The position numbers and the translations under genes were made by a program. A stretch of 50,763 nucleotides of DNA from a virus: the IMG/VR virus record IMGVR_UViG_3300009788_001127, positions 1-50,763 of that record. One strand, 5' to 3'. This document shows, piece after piece, positions 29,435 through 37,229 of this stretch. Within the stretch, counting starts at the first letter, position 1; the number at the start of each line of letters is the position of its first letter. The notes under the pieces were generated by a model that searched no databases, was not told where the DNA came from, and was given only the letters and a program-made list of their open reading frames with translations.

Positions 29435-30822
29435 TATCGCTCGACTACTTGACCGAGTGCTTGCGTTTCGCTACGAATATGTCCGGCCATAGTTGCTGGG
29501 CTATCTGAACTATCACCAGATGAACCAATAGCAAAAAATGAAAAATGAGCAGTTCCGGTTGCCATATTTATTTGGTCTGCCTTAGATGATGTAATGTTAT
29601 AAGTATCGTTAAATGTTCTAGTTCCAAGCTTAACCATGCCAAATGACGGCCTTCCAGAATCTTCAACGGACAACCTATTTGCTGATAATGTTGCGATACT
29701 ATAAGTTCCGTCTGCCTTTGCTGCGCTGTCAGTCGCGTCTGCTAGTATATTAGAATTGAAAGTTCCGACATCTAATCGACCCACTAGGTTAGTCGGGATC
29801 GTACCAGTTACAAAAGATGGCCGTGCTTCGATGTCCCATTGTCCACGATCTAACCGAGCTTTTACTTTTAATGAGTTTGCGGATGGTGGATAGCTCAATA
29901 CTAACTCAGCCCTTTCAGCACTTAAGTTATTCAGATTTATTTTCGGAACGGTAGTTCCATAATTTACACCATCGATCTCAACGAAACTTGCCGTCCCTGC
30001 CACTGCGTAATCACTATCGGCCTTATTCCAATACTTGAGCGTCAAGCCCCCAGGAAGGTCAGCGGTAAACGTCTTTCTAGTCAATACTTGTAATAAAGTA
30101 TTCTCAAGAACTGCGTCACCTGTAAATTTATGATCTGCTCCGAATACTTCCACCCAATTAGCCCTTGTCGCAGCATCGCCCATATCATCGTAGACGCGAA
30201 CATCTCCCAGACCGATACTTCCGACATCTTGCTCATAGGGGAATAAGTCTTGATTAGTCACGTTTCTTGTCCACTCGATATCACCCAGCGAACCGCCTCT
30301 ATTGCCTAAACTTCCCGAAGTCAGATAAACGGAAGCGGCAAACGGAAATCCATGCGAAGTGATAGTTCCGGTCAAGTTAGTTCCATAATCCGAAGTTCTA
30401 ATTGAGTGGTTTAACTGGATGGCTCTTTGAACTCGCTCTCTCTCTCCTATCTTCGTAAGCCTTGCATTAAAGTCAGCGTAACCGCCATCGATTCCACCCG
30501 TAGGGATTTCAATGTCTGCGCTATCTAAAGCGTAGTAACCGTTTAAATGAGTCGCACCGCTCCAGTTAAGATAGACTTCTCCAACCTCAGGATTCTTTAC
30601 AAGCTCTCTTACTTGATTCTGTAAGGTTATACCAGCCGAAGCCGTTTCTCTCGCTAGAGGGAAGGATATCGACACTCTATCAGGATTGACGTTCCTAACT
30701 TGCGCTAAAGGGAAACCGCCTTGAATAGTCTGGTAATCCATATTCTTCCCGACGCTGATTCTAAAATCTTTATGAGCGTCGTAGTCCGGCTGAATCTCTA
30801 GGTGATTTAGTTTAAAGCTCAT
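29434..30822 (-). CDS. Distal tail protein (Dit-like)
   Basis: 462 residues starting MSFKLNHLEIQPDYDA, placed just after the tape measure, where Dit is normally found. A beta-rich N-terminus (RISVGKNMDYQTIQGG, SISFPLARE) is followed by a longer C-terminal beta region. Dit forms the hexameric ring under the tail tube. Larger than the minimal Dit, so it has extra domains. Confidence 0.6.
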   Translation of the reverse strand: MSFKLNHLEIQPDYDAHKDFRISVGKNMDYQTIQGGFPLAQVRNVNPDRVSISFPLARETASAGITLQNQVRELVKNPEVGEVYLNWSGATHLNGYYALDSADIEIPTGGIDGGYADFNARLTKIGERERVQRAIQLNHSIRTSDYGTNLTGTITSHGFPFAASVYLTSGSLGNRGGSLGDIEWTRNVTNQDLFPYEQDVGSIGLGDVRVYDDMGDAATRANWVEVFGADHKFTGDAVLENTLLQVLTRKTFTADLPGGLTLKYWNKADSDYAVAGTASFVEIDGVNYGTTVPKINLNNLSAERAELVLSYPPSANSLKVKARLDRGQWDIEARPSFVTGTIPTNLVGRLDVGTFNSNILADATDSAAKADGTYSIATLSANRLSVEDSGRPSFGMVKLGTRTFNDTYNITSSKADQINMATGTAHFSFFAIGSSGDSSDSPATMAGHIRSETQALGQVVER

Positions 30823-32888
30823 AGATTGTCTCCGATTCCTGAAAAGTGTTGATCGACGCTCTGTGCTACTTGTTTTCCGTCAAGCATGACTTGAGTTGTA
30901 ATCTGTGTCGGTTGATTACCGCCTGTATTTATCGGTACTCCAACCCTAGTAAAAAATTCTGTAACTTCGCTCGGAAGGATTATCTCTCGCCCTTTTTCGC
31001 CAACTTCAACAGTTGAATGACCGAAAATGCCACCTTCTGCGGCTACCTGTGGACCGCTAAAAAATCCCGTTGGAGGAATCGGGCCAATAAATGGTATCGG
31101 CCCTATAAAGCTTTTATCTCCAGGTTGACTAAGCGGTATTGGGCTTAAGGGACGACCGCCTGTAGGATCATCTAGGTTAGGATTTCCAAATAAACGGTTT
31201 GGCCTTTCTTGTGCGGATAAATTAAAATCTATATTAGAAGTACCAGGACCGCTGGGTCCGATATTCGATGCACCTATGTTGCCGAATAATAGTTGTCTAG
31301 GGAAATCGAATATTTCTGTCGCTAGATCCTGCAACCATCTTTTAGCCTCTTTTATCTTATCTATAAATATATTAACGTCACTGTCAGCCTGGCCTGCTTT
31401 AGAAAGTGTTTTATACCATGCGATAGTTCGTCTATCTATGATGTCCTGCTGCACTACTTCGTTAGCTATTTCTGTTGTTAACTCTATTGTCTTGTCAGCC
31501 GCTTTTTTCATTTGTGCAGTCCATATTTTAGTAGTTTTCGTAACCCTTATATCTGCACCTTCCTGAGCTAGCTGTGCATCGATGCGCCTCTGAGTAGCAG
31601 CATCAGCCTCTTTTGAACCTACCCCGTGGAGACGTTGCGCTTCAGTTTCTTCCTCAATTGCTTCCGTTACTCTATCTACCGCTTTTTCCTGAGCATTAAG
31701 AGCCTCCCTGCGTGCTAAGTCCGCGTCTTTTACGTCTGATCGCGTCTCTTCCAATTCCTCCTCGGCTCTTTTAACGCCGTCTACTGCGTCAGCAAGAAAG
31801 CCAAACGCTGAAGTTAATCTGTCAGCCGGAGTTACCGCCGCACCTAACGCTCTATTGGCGTCCCTAATGTTTGTAAATACTACACCAAGGATGCCTCCTA
31901 GAACTGCGGCAGCGGCGATAAAAGGTAAAAGGGGAATCAGGGCCGTTGCAAACGCGATACCCATACCAACAATGGCAGGCGTAACAGCTCCTACAAGCGC
32001 TCCAGCCACTATAAACAATGGTGCTGGAGCTTCCCTTATAGAATCAACCCAAGCCTCAATATTTTCTGTCGTTAGGAGCTTTAAGAAACTCGATAAAGCG
32101 TCTATTCCATTGCCTAATGCCGGTAAAAAGATAACCCCTATGGAATTAGCAGCCTCTTCAAATAATCGTGGCAATGAACCGAGTTTTTTTCCAGCCGTTT
32201 CCATAGCATCTTCGTAGGTACCGGCAACCTTACCGCCTTCTTCTAGTATTAAGTTAAGAAATGCTTGTTTCTTTTCTGTCTCAGTTAGTTCCCTTTGCCA
32301 GACCTTTTGAACCTTACCGCCGCTTATCGTCTTATCGTTTACGATTCCAAGTTCTCTACCATAAGCTTCATATATATCAGGAAGATTTTTAACGATTCCA
32401 AACTGTCTAAGAAGTATCGGACGCTGTGCGGATATCGCGTCAGTAAGTGTCGCTGTCGCTTGTGATGAATTCTGACCACTAATAACCGCTAAGTCTTGTG
32501 CGACTCTAGCGACTTTAGTTGCGTCGGCTATGTCTAATTCAGATTGAATAAAGCCGGTTAATATCCCCCGTGATTCTTGCGTCGTTATCCCTTGCTTCTT
32601 AAGTACCTTTTCTTGTTTTTCTAATTCCTTTGTGGATATACCGGCAATCTTAGCGACCGCCTTCAAAGCGACCCCCATCGTTTCCGTTCTCGCGGCTGTC
32701 AGCGTTGCGCTACCCACATAAATGCCAGCTGCTATGCCCAGTCCGGTAATGGTTTTAAGGAAGGCGCTAGAAGCCCCTTCCGCACGCTTCATTAAGCTTT
32801 CGGTTTTAAATACTTCGTTATTTAATTTTTTAAAGGTAGCAGAAAAGCCGTCATGTGCGTTTAGATCAATTCGTAGTTCTTCAGCCAT
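30819..32888 (-). CDS. Tail tape measure protein
   Basis: 689 residues, the second largest protein here. The N-terminus is helical, the middle has a hydrophobic stretch (VAGALVGAVTPAIVGMGIAF) as in many tape measures, then coiled-coil repeats with AEEEL, KDADLARREAL. It follows the frameshifted chaperone pair, as in lambda. Tail length scales with this protein at roughly 1.5 angstrom per residue, which would give about 100 nm. Confidence 0.85.
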   Translation of the reverse strand: MAEELRIDLNAHDGFSATFKKLNNEVFKTESLMKRAEGASSAFLKTITGLGIAAGIYVGSATLTAARTETMGVALKAVAKIAGISTKELEKQEKVLKKQGITTQESRGILTGFIQSELDIADATKVARVAQDLAVISGQNSSQATATLTDAISAQRPILLRQFGIVKNLPDIYEAYGRELGIVNDKTISGGKVQKVWQRELTETEKKQAFLNLILEEGGKVAGTYEDAMETAGKKLGSLPRLFEEAANSIGVIFLPALGNGIDALSSFLKLLTTENIEAWVDSIREAPAPLFIVAGALVGAVTPAIVGMGIAFATALIPLLPFIAAAAVLGGILGVVFTNIRDANRALGAAVTPADRLTSAFGFLADAVDGVKRAEEELEETRSDVKDADLARREALNAQEKAVDRVTEAIEEETEAQRLHGVGSKEADAATQRRIDAQLAQEGADIRVTKTTKIWTAQMKKAADKTIELTTEIANEVVQQDIIDRRTIAWYKTLSKAGQADSDVNIFIDKIKEAKRWLQDLATEIFDFPRQLLFGNIGASNIGPSGPGTSNIDFNLSAQERPNRLFGNPNLDDPTGGRPLSPIPLSQPGDKSFIGPIPFIGPIPPTGFFSGPQVAAEGGIFGHSTVEVGEKGREIILPSEVTEFFTRVGVPINTGGNQPTQITTQVMLDGKQVAQSVDQHFSGIGDNL

Positions 32889-32903
32889 TAACGGCCTCCT
32901 TCC

Positions 32904-33517
32904 CTATTGTTTATTAGCCTTATCTTCGGCTTTCTGTCTATGGTATTCAGCAATTTCTTGAGCTATTTCCCAATGAGCGATTATATCTAGTTTGATACTG
33001 TAAGGGTAATTGTCGAATTCTATCAGTGATATTAGTCTGTCAGCGCATATTTCTAAAATCTCATAATCCAGCGAATAAAGTAAATCGCCTTTAAAGCTAA
33101 CACTTAATTCTCCCCCACCTTTTAAGCGAGGTCTAAGTCGTTTTTTGCTGCTTCAATATCCTCTCTTTGAATGTCCGATAGCGCATCAATCTTTCTAGCA
33201 ATCTTTTTAAGCACGTTATAAGGGATTCCATCCAAACCCTCTTTTTTCTGGTCGAATGTTTCTCCTGGTATTATTGGCTCAACCCAACCAGCCATGATAA
33301 GGTGATGTGCAAACACGTCCTCATTAAATTTTGTTTCATATTCTTTTAAGCCCTGATTAAATTTACGCTCTGTCGAATCCTCTTGAGCCTTTCGTCGTTC
33401 CCCTTCAGTTACGCCCCTTAGTAAAATCGTTCTCTCTGCGTCTAATTGGAATTCTTCCTCTTTCATCTTCTTAAGATTATCCCAGCTAGATATTTTAGCC
33501 TTACTGATAGAAAACAC
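32904..33517 (-). CDS. Tail assembly chaperone fusion by -1 frameshift
   Basis: The upstream chaperone gene contains AAAAAAC at 33140-33146 in the frame A-AAA-AAC, the canonical -1 slip site. After a -1 shift the frame reads CGA CTT AGA and stays open to TAG at 32904, giving about 204 residues. The extra 78 residues have no start codon of their own (GELSVSFKGDLLYSLDYE). The position before the tape measure matches lambda G/GT. Confidence 0.85.
33122..33517 (-). CDS. Tail assembly chaperone (unshifted form)
   Basis: 131 residues, helical and charged (LKKMKEEEFQLDAERTILL), ending AAKNDLDLA. It binds tape measure during tail assembly. The GTG at the frame's start overlaps AGGAGGTG, so translation may start at a nearby ATC or a later codon; the exact start is unclear. 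The slip site is three codons before the acidic end. Confidence 0.75.
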   Translation of the reverse strand: MFSISKAKISSWDNLKKMKEEEFQLDAERTILLRGVTEGERRKAQEDSTERKFNQGLKEYETKFNEDVFAHHLIMAGWVEPIIPGETFDQKKEGLDGIPYNVLKKIARKIDALSDIQREDIEAAKNDLDLA

Positions 33518-33520
33518 CTC

Positions 33521-33895
33521 CTATGATATTGTTCCGAATGTTCTTCCAACTAATTTCACATCATGCCTTACAGCTTGATTTTTCTGACTTTGCTGCCAAC
33601 CAGTTTCCGTAACGTATGCGCTCCCTAGTTGGTATGAAGTAGTGCCGAGAGCGTTCCCATAATGAAGATTTAATGCTTGACCGTCGGTATGAACAACATC
33701 TTCTGCGAATAGCACTCTTATAGTCATTGCGGCATTTTTGCCCGACTCAAATCTTTTAATTATCTGTCCGCTTTCGTTTTTAACGTCAAAAAGTTGCCTA
33801 GTTAAATCAACTGAGACTTCTTCAGCAAAAGGAGCTATCGGCGTACCGTCCGTACCTGAGATAATGCACTCGTTAAAGTGGAATACTTCACCCAT
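33521..33895 (-). CDS. Tail protein (124 aa)
   Basis: MGEVFHFNECIISGTDGTP begins a beta-rich protein with EEVSVDLTRQLFDVKNES and YVTETGWQQSQKNQ. It lies between the tail tube candidate and the chaperones and shares the MGEV start with the next gene, so it may be a paralogue or a minor tube protein. No family named. Confidence 0.55.
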   Translation of the reverse strand: MGEVFHFNECIISGTDGTPIAPFAEEVSVDLTRQLFDVKNESGQIIKRFESGKNAAMTIRVLFAEDVVHTDGQALNLHYGNALGTTSYQLGSAYVTETGWQQSQKNQAVRHDVKLVGRTFGTIS

Positions 33896-33898
33896 GAC

Positions 33899-34366
33899 TT
33901 AACCTAACCTTGAACTTGTCGAATGTACCGGCTCTTCCATGATATCGAAACCCATAGACCAAGTTACCTTGTCGGCTCCGTCCGGTTCGTTTTGCTCGTA
34001 ATGCTTCATGTAAATGTCATTGAACTGCATCGTATGATCCAACGCTCCAGCCGTTCCAAAAACTCTTAGCTCCCCTTGTACTCTTGGTGCTGTCGAACCT
34101 GTTGTAACTGCGTCTAAGGGTGTAACAATATCGATATGATTATCGACATAAGCCTGCGGAACGGTAAGCTCTCCGTTGCCTCGACCATTTTTCCAATGCG
34201 AAAACGTACCTCTATCCCAAACATCGACGCGTTCACGATCCCAAGACCAAGTAACACCTTCAGCGAAAGCAACTCTGGTCCCTGGTGCCGAGATAGTTCC
34301 CGACCAATCGACGGTACCATTATAAAGGTATAAATCACCCTCTATGCCTGTCTTTACTTCTCCCAT
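33899..34366 (-). CDS. Major tail tube protein (probable)
   Basis: 155 residues: MGEVKTGIEGDLYLYNGTVDWSG followed by WSWDRERVDVWDRG, TVPQAYVDNHIDIV and a beta-rich remainder. Size and place (after the tail terminator, before the chaperones) match phage tail tube proteins, which polymerise around the tape measure. No signature motif, so the call rests on context and beta content. Confidence 0.65.
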   Translation of the reverse strand: MGEVKTGIEGDLYLYNGTVDWSGTISAPGTRVAFAEGVTWSWDRERVDVWDRGTFSHWKNGRGNGELTVPQAYVDNHIDIVTPLDAVTTGSTAPRVQGELRVFGTAGALDHTMQFNDIYMKHYEQNEPDGADKVTWSMGFDIMEEPVHSTSSRLG

Positions 34367-34379
34367 TTAATTCACCTCC

Positions 34380-34871
34380 CTAAAAAGTTTCCTTAGTTGT
34401 TATTGTAAGCGTCTGCATATAACGCCTAACTTGCTCGTTCGGATCAAACGCTACTTTTGCAGCGTCGCCTTCGTCAATCCTCATCGCTCCTGCGACCGTT
34501 CCTACTGTCGCCCCTGTCGGTGTATCTCCGTATGTTTTTAAAGGTATAAAATGTGACCCTTTGAATAGATTAGTGACTCTCGATATCATCTTCTTAGCTC
34601 CGGCAACGTCGGCTTCTCCTGCGGCTGTGGGAAGTCTAAAGACATCGACTTGAGCTAATGACTCTATAAACCGTCCTCTACTCCCTGCGGCTATTGAGCG
34701 ACCTGTAACGGGTATCGGTGTATCAGATATGAACTCAACCGAATAAGTATGACTACCTATCGTATCGAGAGGGAATTCGTACTTAATCACTTCGCCCGAC
34801 TGAGTTGATAGGTTATCGTTTAGATACTCGTTAAAGCTGCGTTCTATTTCGTAGAATATTAAGGCGCTCAT
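34380..34871 (-). CDS. Tail terminator/completion protein (probable)
   Basis: 163 residues; the start at MSALIFYEIERSFN overlaps the upstream stop (ATGA), rather than a longer frame. Strands EVIKYEFPLDTIG and SVEFISDTPIPV, then a domain with MISRVTNLFKGSHFIP. Placed between the connector and tail tube genes, where gpU-like terminators sit. Confidence 0.55.
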   Translation of the reverse strand: MSALIFYEIERSFNEYLNDNLSTQSGEVIKYEFPLDTIGSHTYSVEFISDTPIPVTGRSIAAGSRGRFIESLAQVDVFRLPTAAGEADVAGAKKMISRVTNLFKGSHFIPLKTYGDTPTGATVGTVAGAMRIDEGDAAKVAFDPNEQVRRYMQTLTITTKETF

Positions 34872-35395
34872 CGTTTGAGTCCTCTCCGAGTAGCTTCCAA
34901 TATTCTCTTCGGGAATAGTCGTGACCAAATACGTTCAGTTTTCTTAAATACCTTCATCGGCCTAATACCTTTGACCCACTTTGTAAAAACTACCCCGTTA
35001 AGCGTTCCGAACCTCAGCATCTTAGCCGTCTTTGGTCCGTGCGCTCTGGTACCGTCCTCTAGGAAATTAACTAAAACTTTATTCCTAGATCCGACACTAG
35101 CCTCAAAACCATCTATTTCAAATATATTCTCACTACTTCTTTTATTAAGACTTTCCCTTACCGTTCCTCTTTTAACTTCTATTGGTCTGGTTGGTTGACC
35201 TGATACTGTTTTTATAGCCGTGAAACTTCTAGCTGGAGTTGTTGACTTGTCTAAATTCCCTCTAAGCGTACCGAGAATACCGTTTGCGCTAGATTTTACT
35301 TCTTTTAATACTTCTATTTCTATTCCTTCTCTTTTTTGCCTGATTATCTTTCTAAACTCTTCACTGTTAGTCTTGATACCAAATGTTTTAGGCAC
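34868..35395 (-). CDS. HK97 gp10-like connector/tail completion protein
   Basis: 175 residues with basic segments (RIKTNSEEFRKIIRQKREGIE-like), LEDGTRAHGPKT and PMKVFKKTERIWSRLF. The EDGTRAHG segment is the mark of the HK97 gp10 family. It acts at the head-tail joint. The start is GTG, chosen because the longer frame overlaps the upstream gene. Confidence 0.65.
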   Translation of the reverse strand: MPKTFGIKTNSEEFRKIIRQKREGIEIEVLKEVKSSANGILGTLRGNLDKSTTPARSFTAIKTVSGQPTRPIEVKRGTVRESLNKRSSENIFEIDGFEASVGSRNKVLVNFLEDGTRAHGPKTAKMLRFGTLNGVVFTKWVKGIRPMKVFKKTERIWSRLFPKRILEATRRGLKR

Positions 35396-35765
35396 GTCGC
35401 ATAACACCCCTAAAGCGAACGTCAACATCTCCGACCGTTGTCGGCTGAGGCTCTTCTATCACGTTATAAGTTCCTGTTCGCCAGCCGATTTTAGCCTTTT
35501 GATCGTAACTACCTAAAGAGTGAACCAATAAATCATCGCTCTCATAGATACCGCCTGATTCGGCAACCTCACGCGCTGAAACACGTTGAACGTTAGCTTT
35601 AATCTCCTGAATATTATAAGTAACCGTTTTAGGCTCCATAGATGGACCGGTGCCGGCAGACGATGAGATAACGTAAAGCGTTATGATCTCTTCGGTATAT
35701 TCCCCGACTGATTCAATGCAGCCTTTTATAAAGTCAACATCGTCAAGCTCAAACATCGATGACAT
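35388..35765 (-). CDS. Head closure / stopper protein (probable)
   Basis: 125 residues with strands ITLYVISSSAG, VTYNIQEIKANVQRVSA, IGWRTGTYNVIEEPQ. The size and place between the adaptor and gp10-like genes suit a stopper. Beta-rich, no unique motif. Confidence 0.5.
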   Translation of the reverse strand: MSSMFELDDVDFIKGCIESVGEYTEEIITLYVISSSAGTGPSMEPKTVTYNIQEIKANVQRVSAREVAESGGIYESDDLLVHSLGSYDQKAKIGWRTGTYNVIEEPQPTTVGDVDVRFRGVMRRA

Positions 35766-35768
35766 GAT

Positions 35769-36299
35769 TTAATCTCCTATTTGTTCTTGGTCCATGTGAG
35801 TCCACTCAACTTGCGTGTCTATCGTTCCTTGTCTGTCTGGATCGTAGTAATCGTTTCTTATCTGCTTCGCGAGATCCATATAACTCTTTGCGACCTTCGT
35901 CTTATCGACTTTTACATCTGCCGATATAAAGGAAAAGAAAGAAGCGGCTCCGGCAGCCCTCACTTCAAGCGCTTCGGCAGCTGATAGTTCAAGAACAGCG
36001 CCATTTCTAGTTAGTATGTCGGTTAGGAGCGTTCCGTTAAGCTGTGTGCAGTTATATTCGGCTGTGATGGTTGTACCATTCGTCGGTGCGACTGCAAAAG
36101 CAAGAACGCCCGATGTTCCGTTTAAGGTAAAGCCTGCCGTTCCTAAGACGCTACCGCCATCGGTAATCGTTCCGGTCGATGGTTCGATAGGGAACTTAGA
36201 GACTTGGAACTTTGTAGCGGTTCCATCGCCTATTTTAGTATCGAATCTAAACTTCGGTAAATCATCTATTCGCTGCCTTAAATCTTCCAAGTTTGCCAT
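35769..36299 (-). CDS. Head-tail adaptor (gp6-like, probable)
   Basis: 176 residues. The N-terminus has beta segments (FDTKIGDGTATKFQVSKF, TITAEYNCTQLNG), the C-terminus is helical (LSAAEALEVRAAGAASFF, KSYMDLAKQIRNDYYD). Such a helical pattern with conserved AEALEV is typical of phage connector gp6-like adaptors. First gene of the connector set. Confidence 0.6.
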   Translation of the reverse strand: MANLEDLRQRIDDLPKFRFDTKIGDGTATKFQVSKFPIEPSTGTITDGGSVLGTAGFTLNGTSGVLAFAVAPTNGTTITAEYNCTQLNGTLLTDILTRNGAVLELSAAEALEVRAAGAASFFSFISADVKVDKTKVAKSYMDLAKQIRNDYYDPDRQGTIDTQVEWTHMDQEQIGD

Positions 36300-36621
36300 T
36301 TATGAACTCCTTTCCGTCGTTACTCATTCTATTCGGTGCTGACTTATTAAACTCTATAGGATTATTTATTAAGCTTATATTACCTTTTAAGGTTTTAGGT
36401 AATAGAAATATCATCTTATTAGTATTCGTTAATAAAAAATGAGGTAGTGTTTCTTTCAACCGATTAACGTTTGATTGGTTAAGCCTGACGAACGCTAGTT
36501 CCATTTTTGGCGGAGTGAAATTCATCAGGACAAATAAAGCGCCTGGTAATAATTGACCCCACTTAGGACCGGCGTTCTGACCCCACTTAGGACCTTCTCC
36601 TTGACCCCATTTGAATGCCAT
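36262..36621 (-). CDS. 119-aa protein with WGQ repeats
   Basis: The N-terminus has three KWGQ units (MAFKWGQGEGPKWGQNAGPKWGQ broken into repeats of 8) before a hydrophobic segment (LPGALFVLMNF) and a Leu/Asn-rich end. The stop lies 38 bases inside the adaptor gene. Such W-G-Q repeats are often low-complexity linkers; function not recognised. Confidence 0.5.
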   Translation of the reverse strand: MAFKWGQGEGPKWGQNAGPKWGQLLPGALFVLMNFTPPKMELAFVRLNQSNVNRLKETLPHFLLTNTNKMIFLLPKTLKGNISLINNPIEFNKSAPNRMSNDGKEFINGKLGRFKAANR

Positions 36622-36800
36622 TACTTCCTTTTAGGTAAAAATACAACCGTGTGCTGTACGTCCATTGTTAAGCCGTGTTCGTCTAATATAGCAGCGATCT
36701 TTTTACCGCATTGCTTACGATTTTCTAGCTGTTCTTGCTGAATGACTTTGATCGCTTCGTCTGTACTTACTTTCTTATCGTTAGCGTCTGTGTCGTTCAT
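36621..36800 (-). CDS. 59-aa hypothetical protein
   Basis: MNDTDANDKKVSTDEAIKVIQQ is acidic then helical, with one Cys (KQCGKKIAA) and a basic C-terminus (FLPKRK). AAGGAGGTA precedes the ATG and the stop overlaps the next start (TAATG). Probably a small structural accessory by position. Confidence 0.6.
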   Translation of the reverse strand: MNDTDANDKKVSTDEAIKVIQQEQLENRKQCGKKIAAILDEHGLTMDVQHTVVFLPKRK

Positions 36801-36811
36801 TGTTTACCTCC

Positions 36812-36928
36812 TTATTTATCCACTTTCTTCTTAATATCCGCTTCTAGCTTATCTAATCGTTTCTCGATATCGGACTTCTCTTTCTTGGCTGTGATATGCT
36901 TTTTTATCTGATAGTTTTTATAAGTCAT
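36812..36928 (-). CDS. 38-aa charged coiled-coil peptide
   Basis: MTYKNYQIKKHITAKKEKSD and EKRLDKLEADIKKKVDK form one helical heptad run with Lys and Glu in a regular pattern. It overlaps the stop of the 101-aa gene (ATGACTTATAA). Small, likely a partner or spacer. Confidence 0.5.
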   Translation of the reverse strand: MTYKNYQIKKHITAKKEKSDIEKRLDKLEADIKKKVDK

Positions 36929-37223
36929 CTTCTCGCTCCACCCAGCCTACGTTTTCACATATCTCGCCAACGTTATTAACAAAATACTTACCTTCTCCAT
37001 GGTCGTCGATCTTAGTACCAGGCTGAGAACAATATCCTTTTAAATCCATCCTTAAAGAAAGATTTATTATATTATCGCTTTCATCGACTTCATCTATATC
37101 TATTCTATCGAGGAGAATTACAGTCGTATTATTAAAATCACCCCATAAAATGTCAGGGATAGCATAATAGATTTTATGCTTACTTGAATCATATTCATTT
37201 AAAGAGTCGTATAATATCTTCAT
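36918..37223 (-). CDS. 101-aa hypothetical protein
   Basis: MKILYDSLNEYDSSKHKIYYA, then acidic (DRIDIDEVDESD) and ends GWVEREDDL. It follows the large fibre gene and may be a fibre assembly protein or chaperone; only position supports this. Confidence 0.5.
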   Translation of the reverse strand: MKILYDSLNEYDSSKHKIYYAIPDILWGDFNNTTVILLDRIDIDEVDESDNIINLSLRMDLKGYCSQPGTKIDDHGEGKYFVNNVGEICENVGWVEREDDL

Positions 37224-37229
37224 AGTTTC

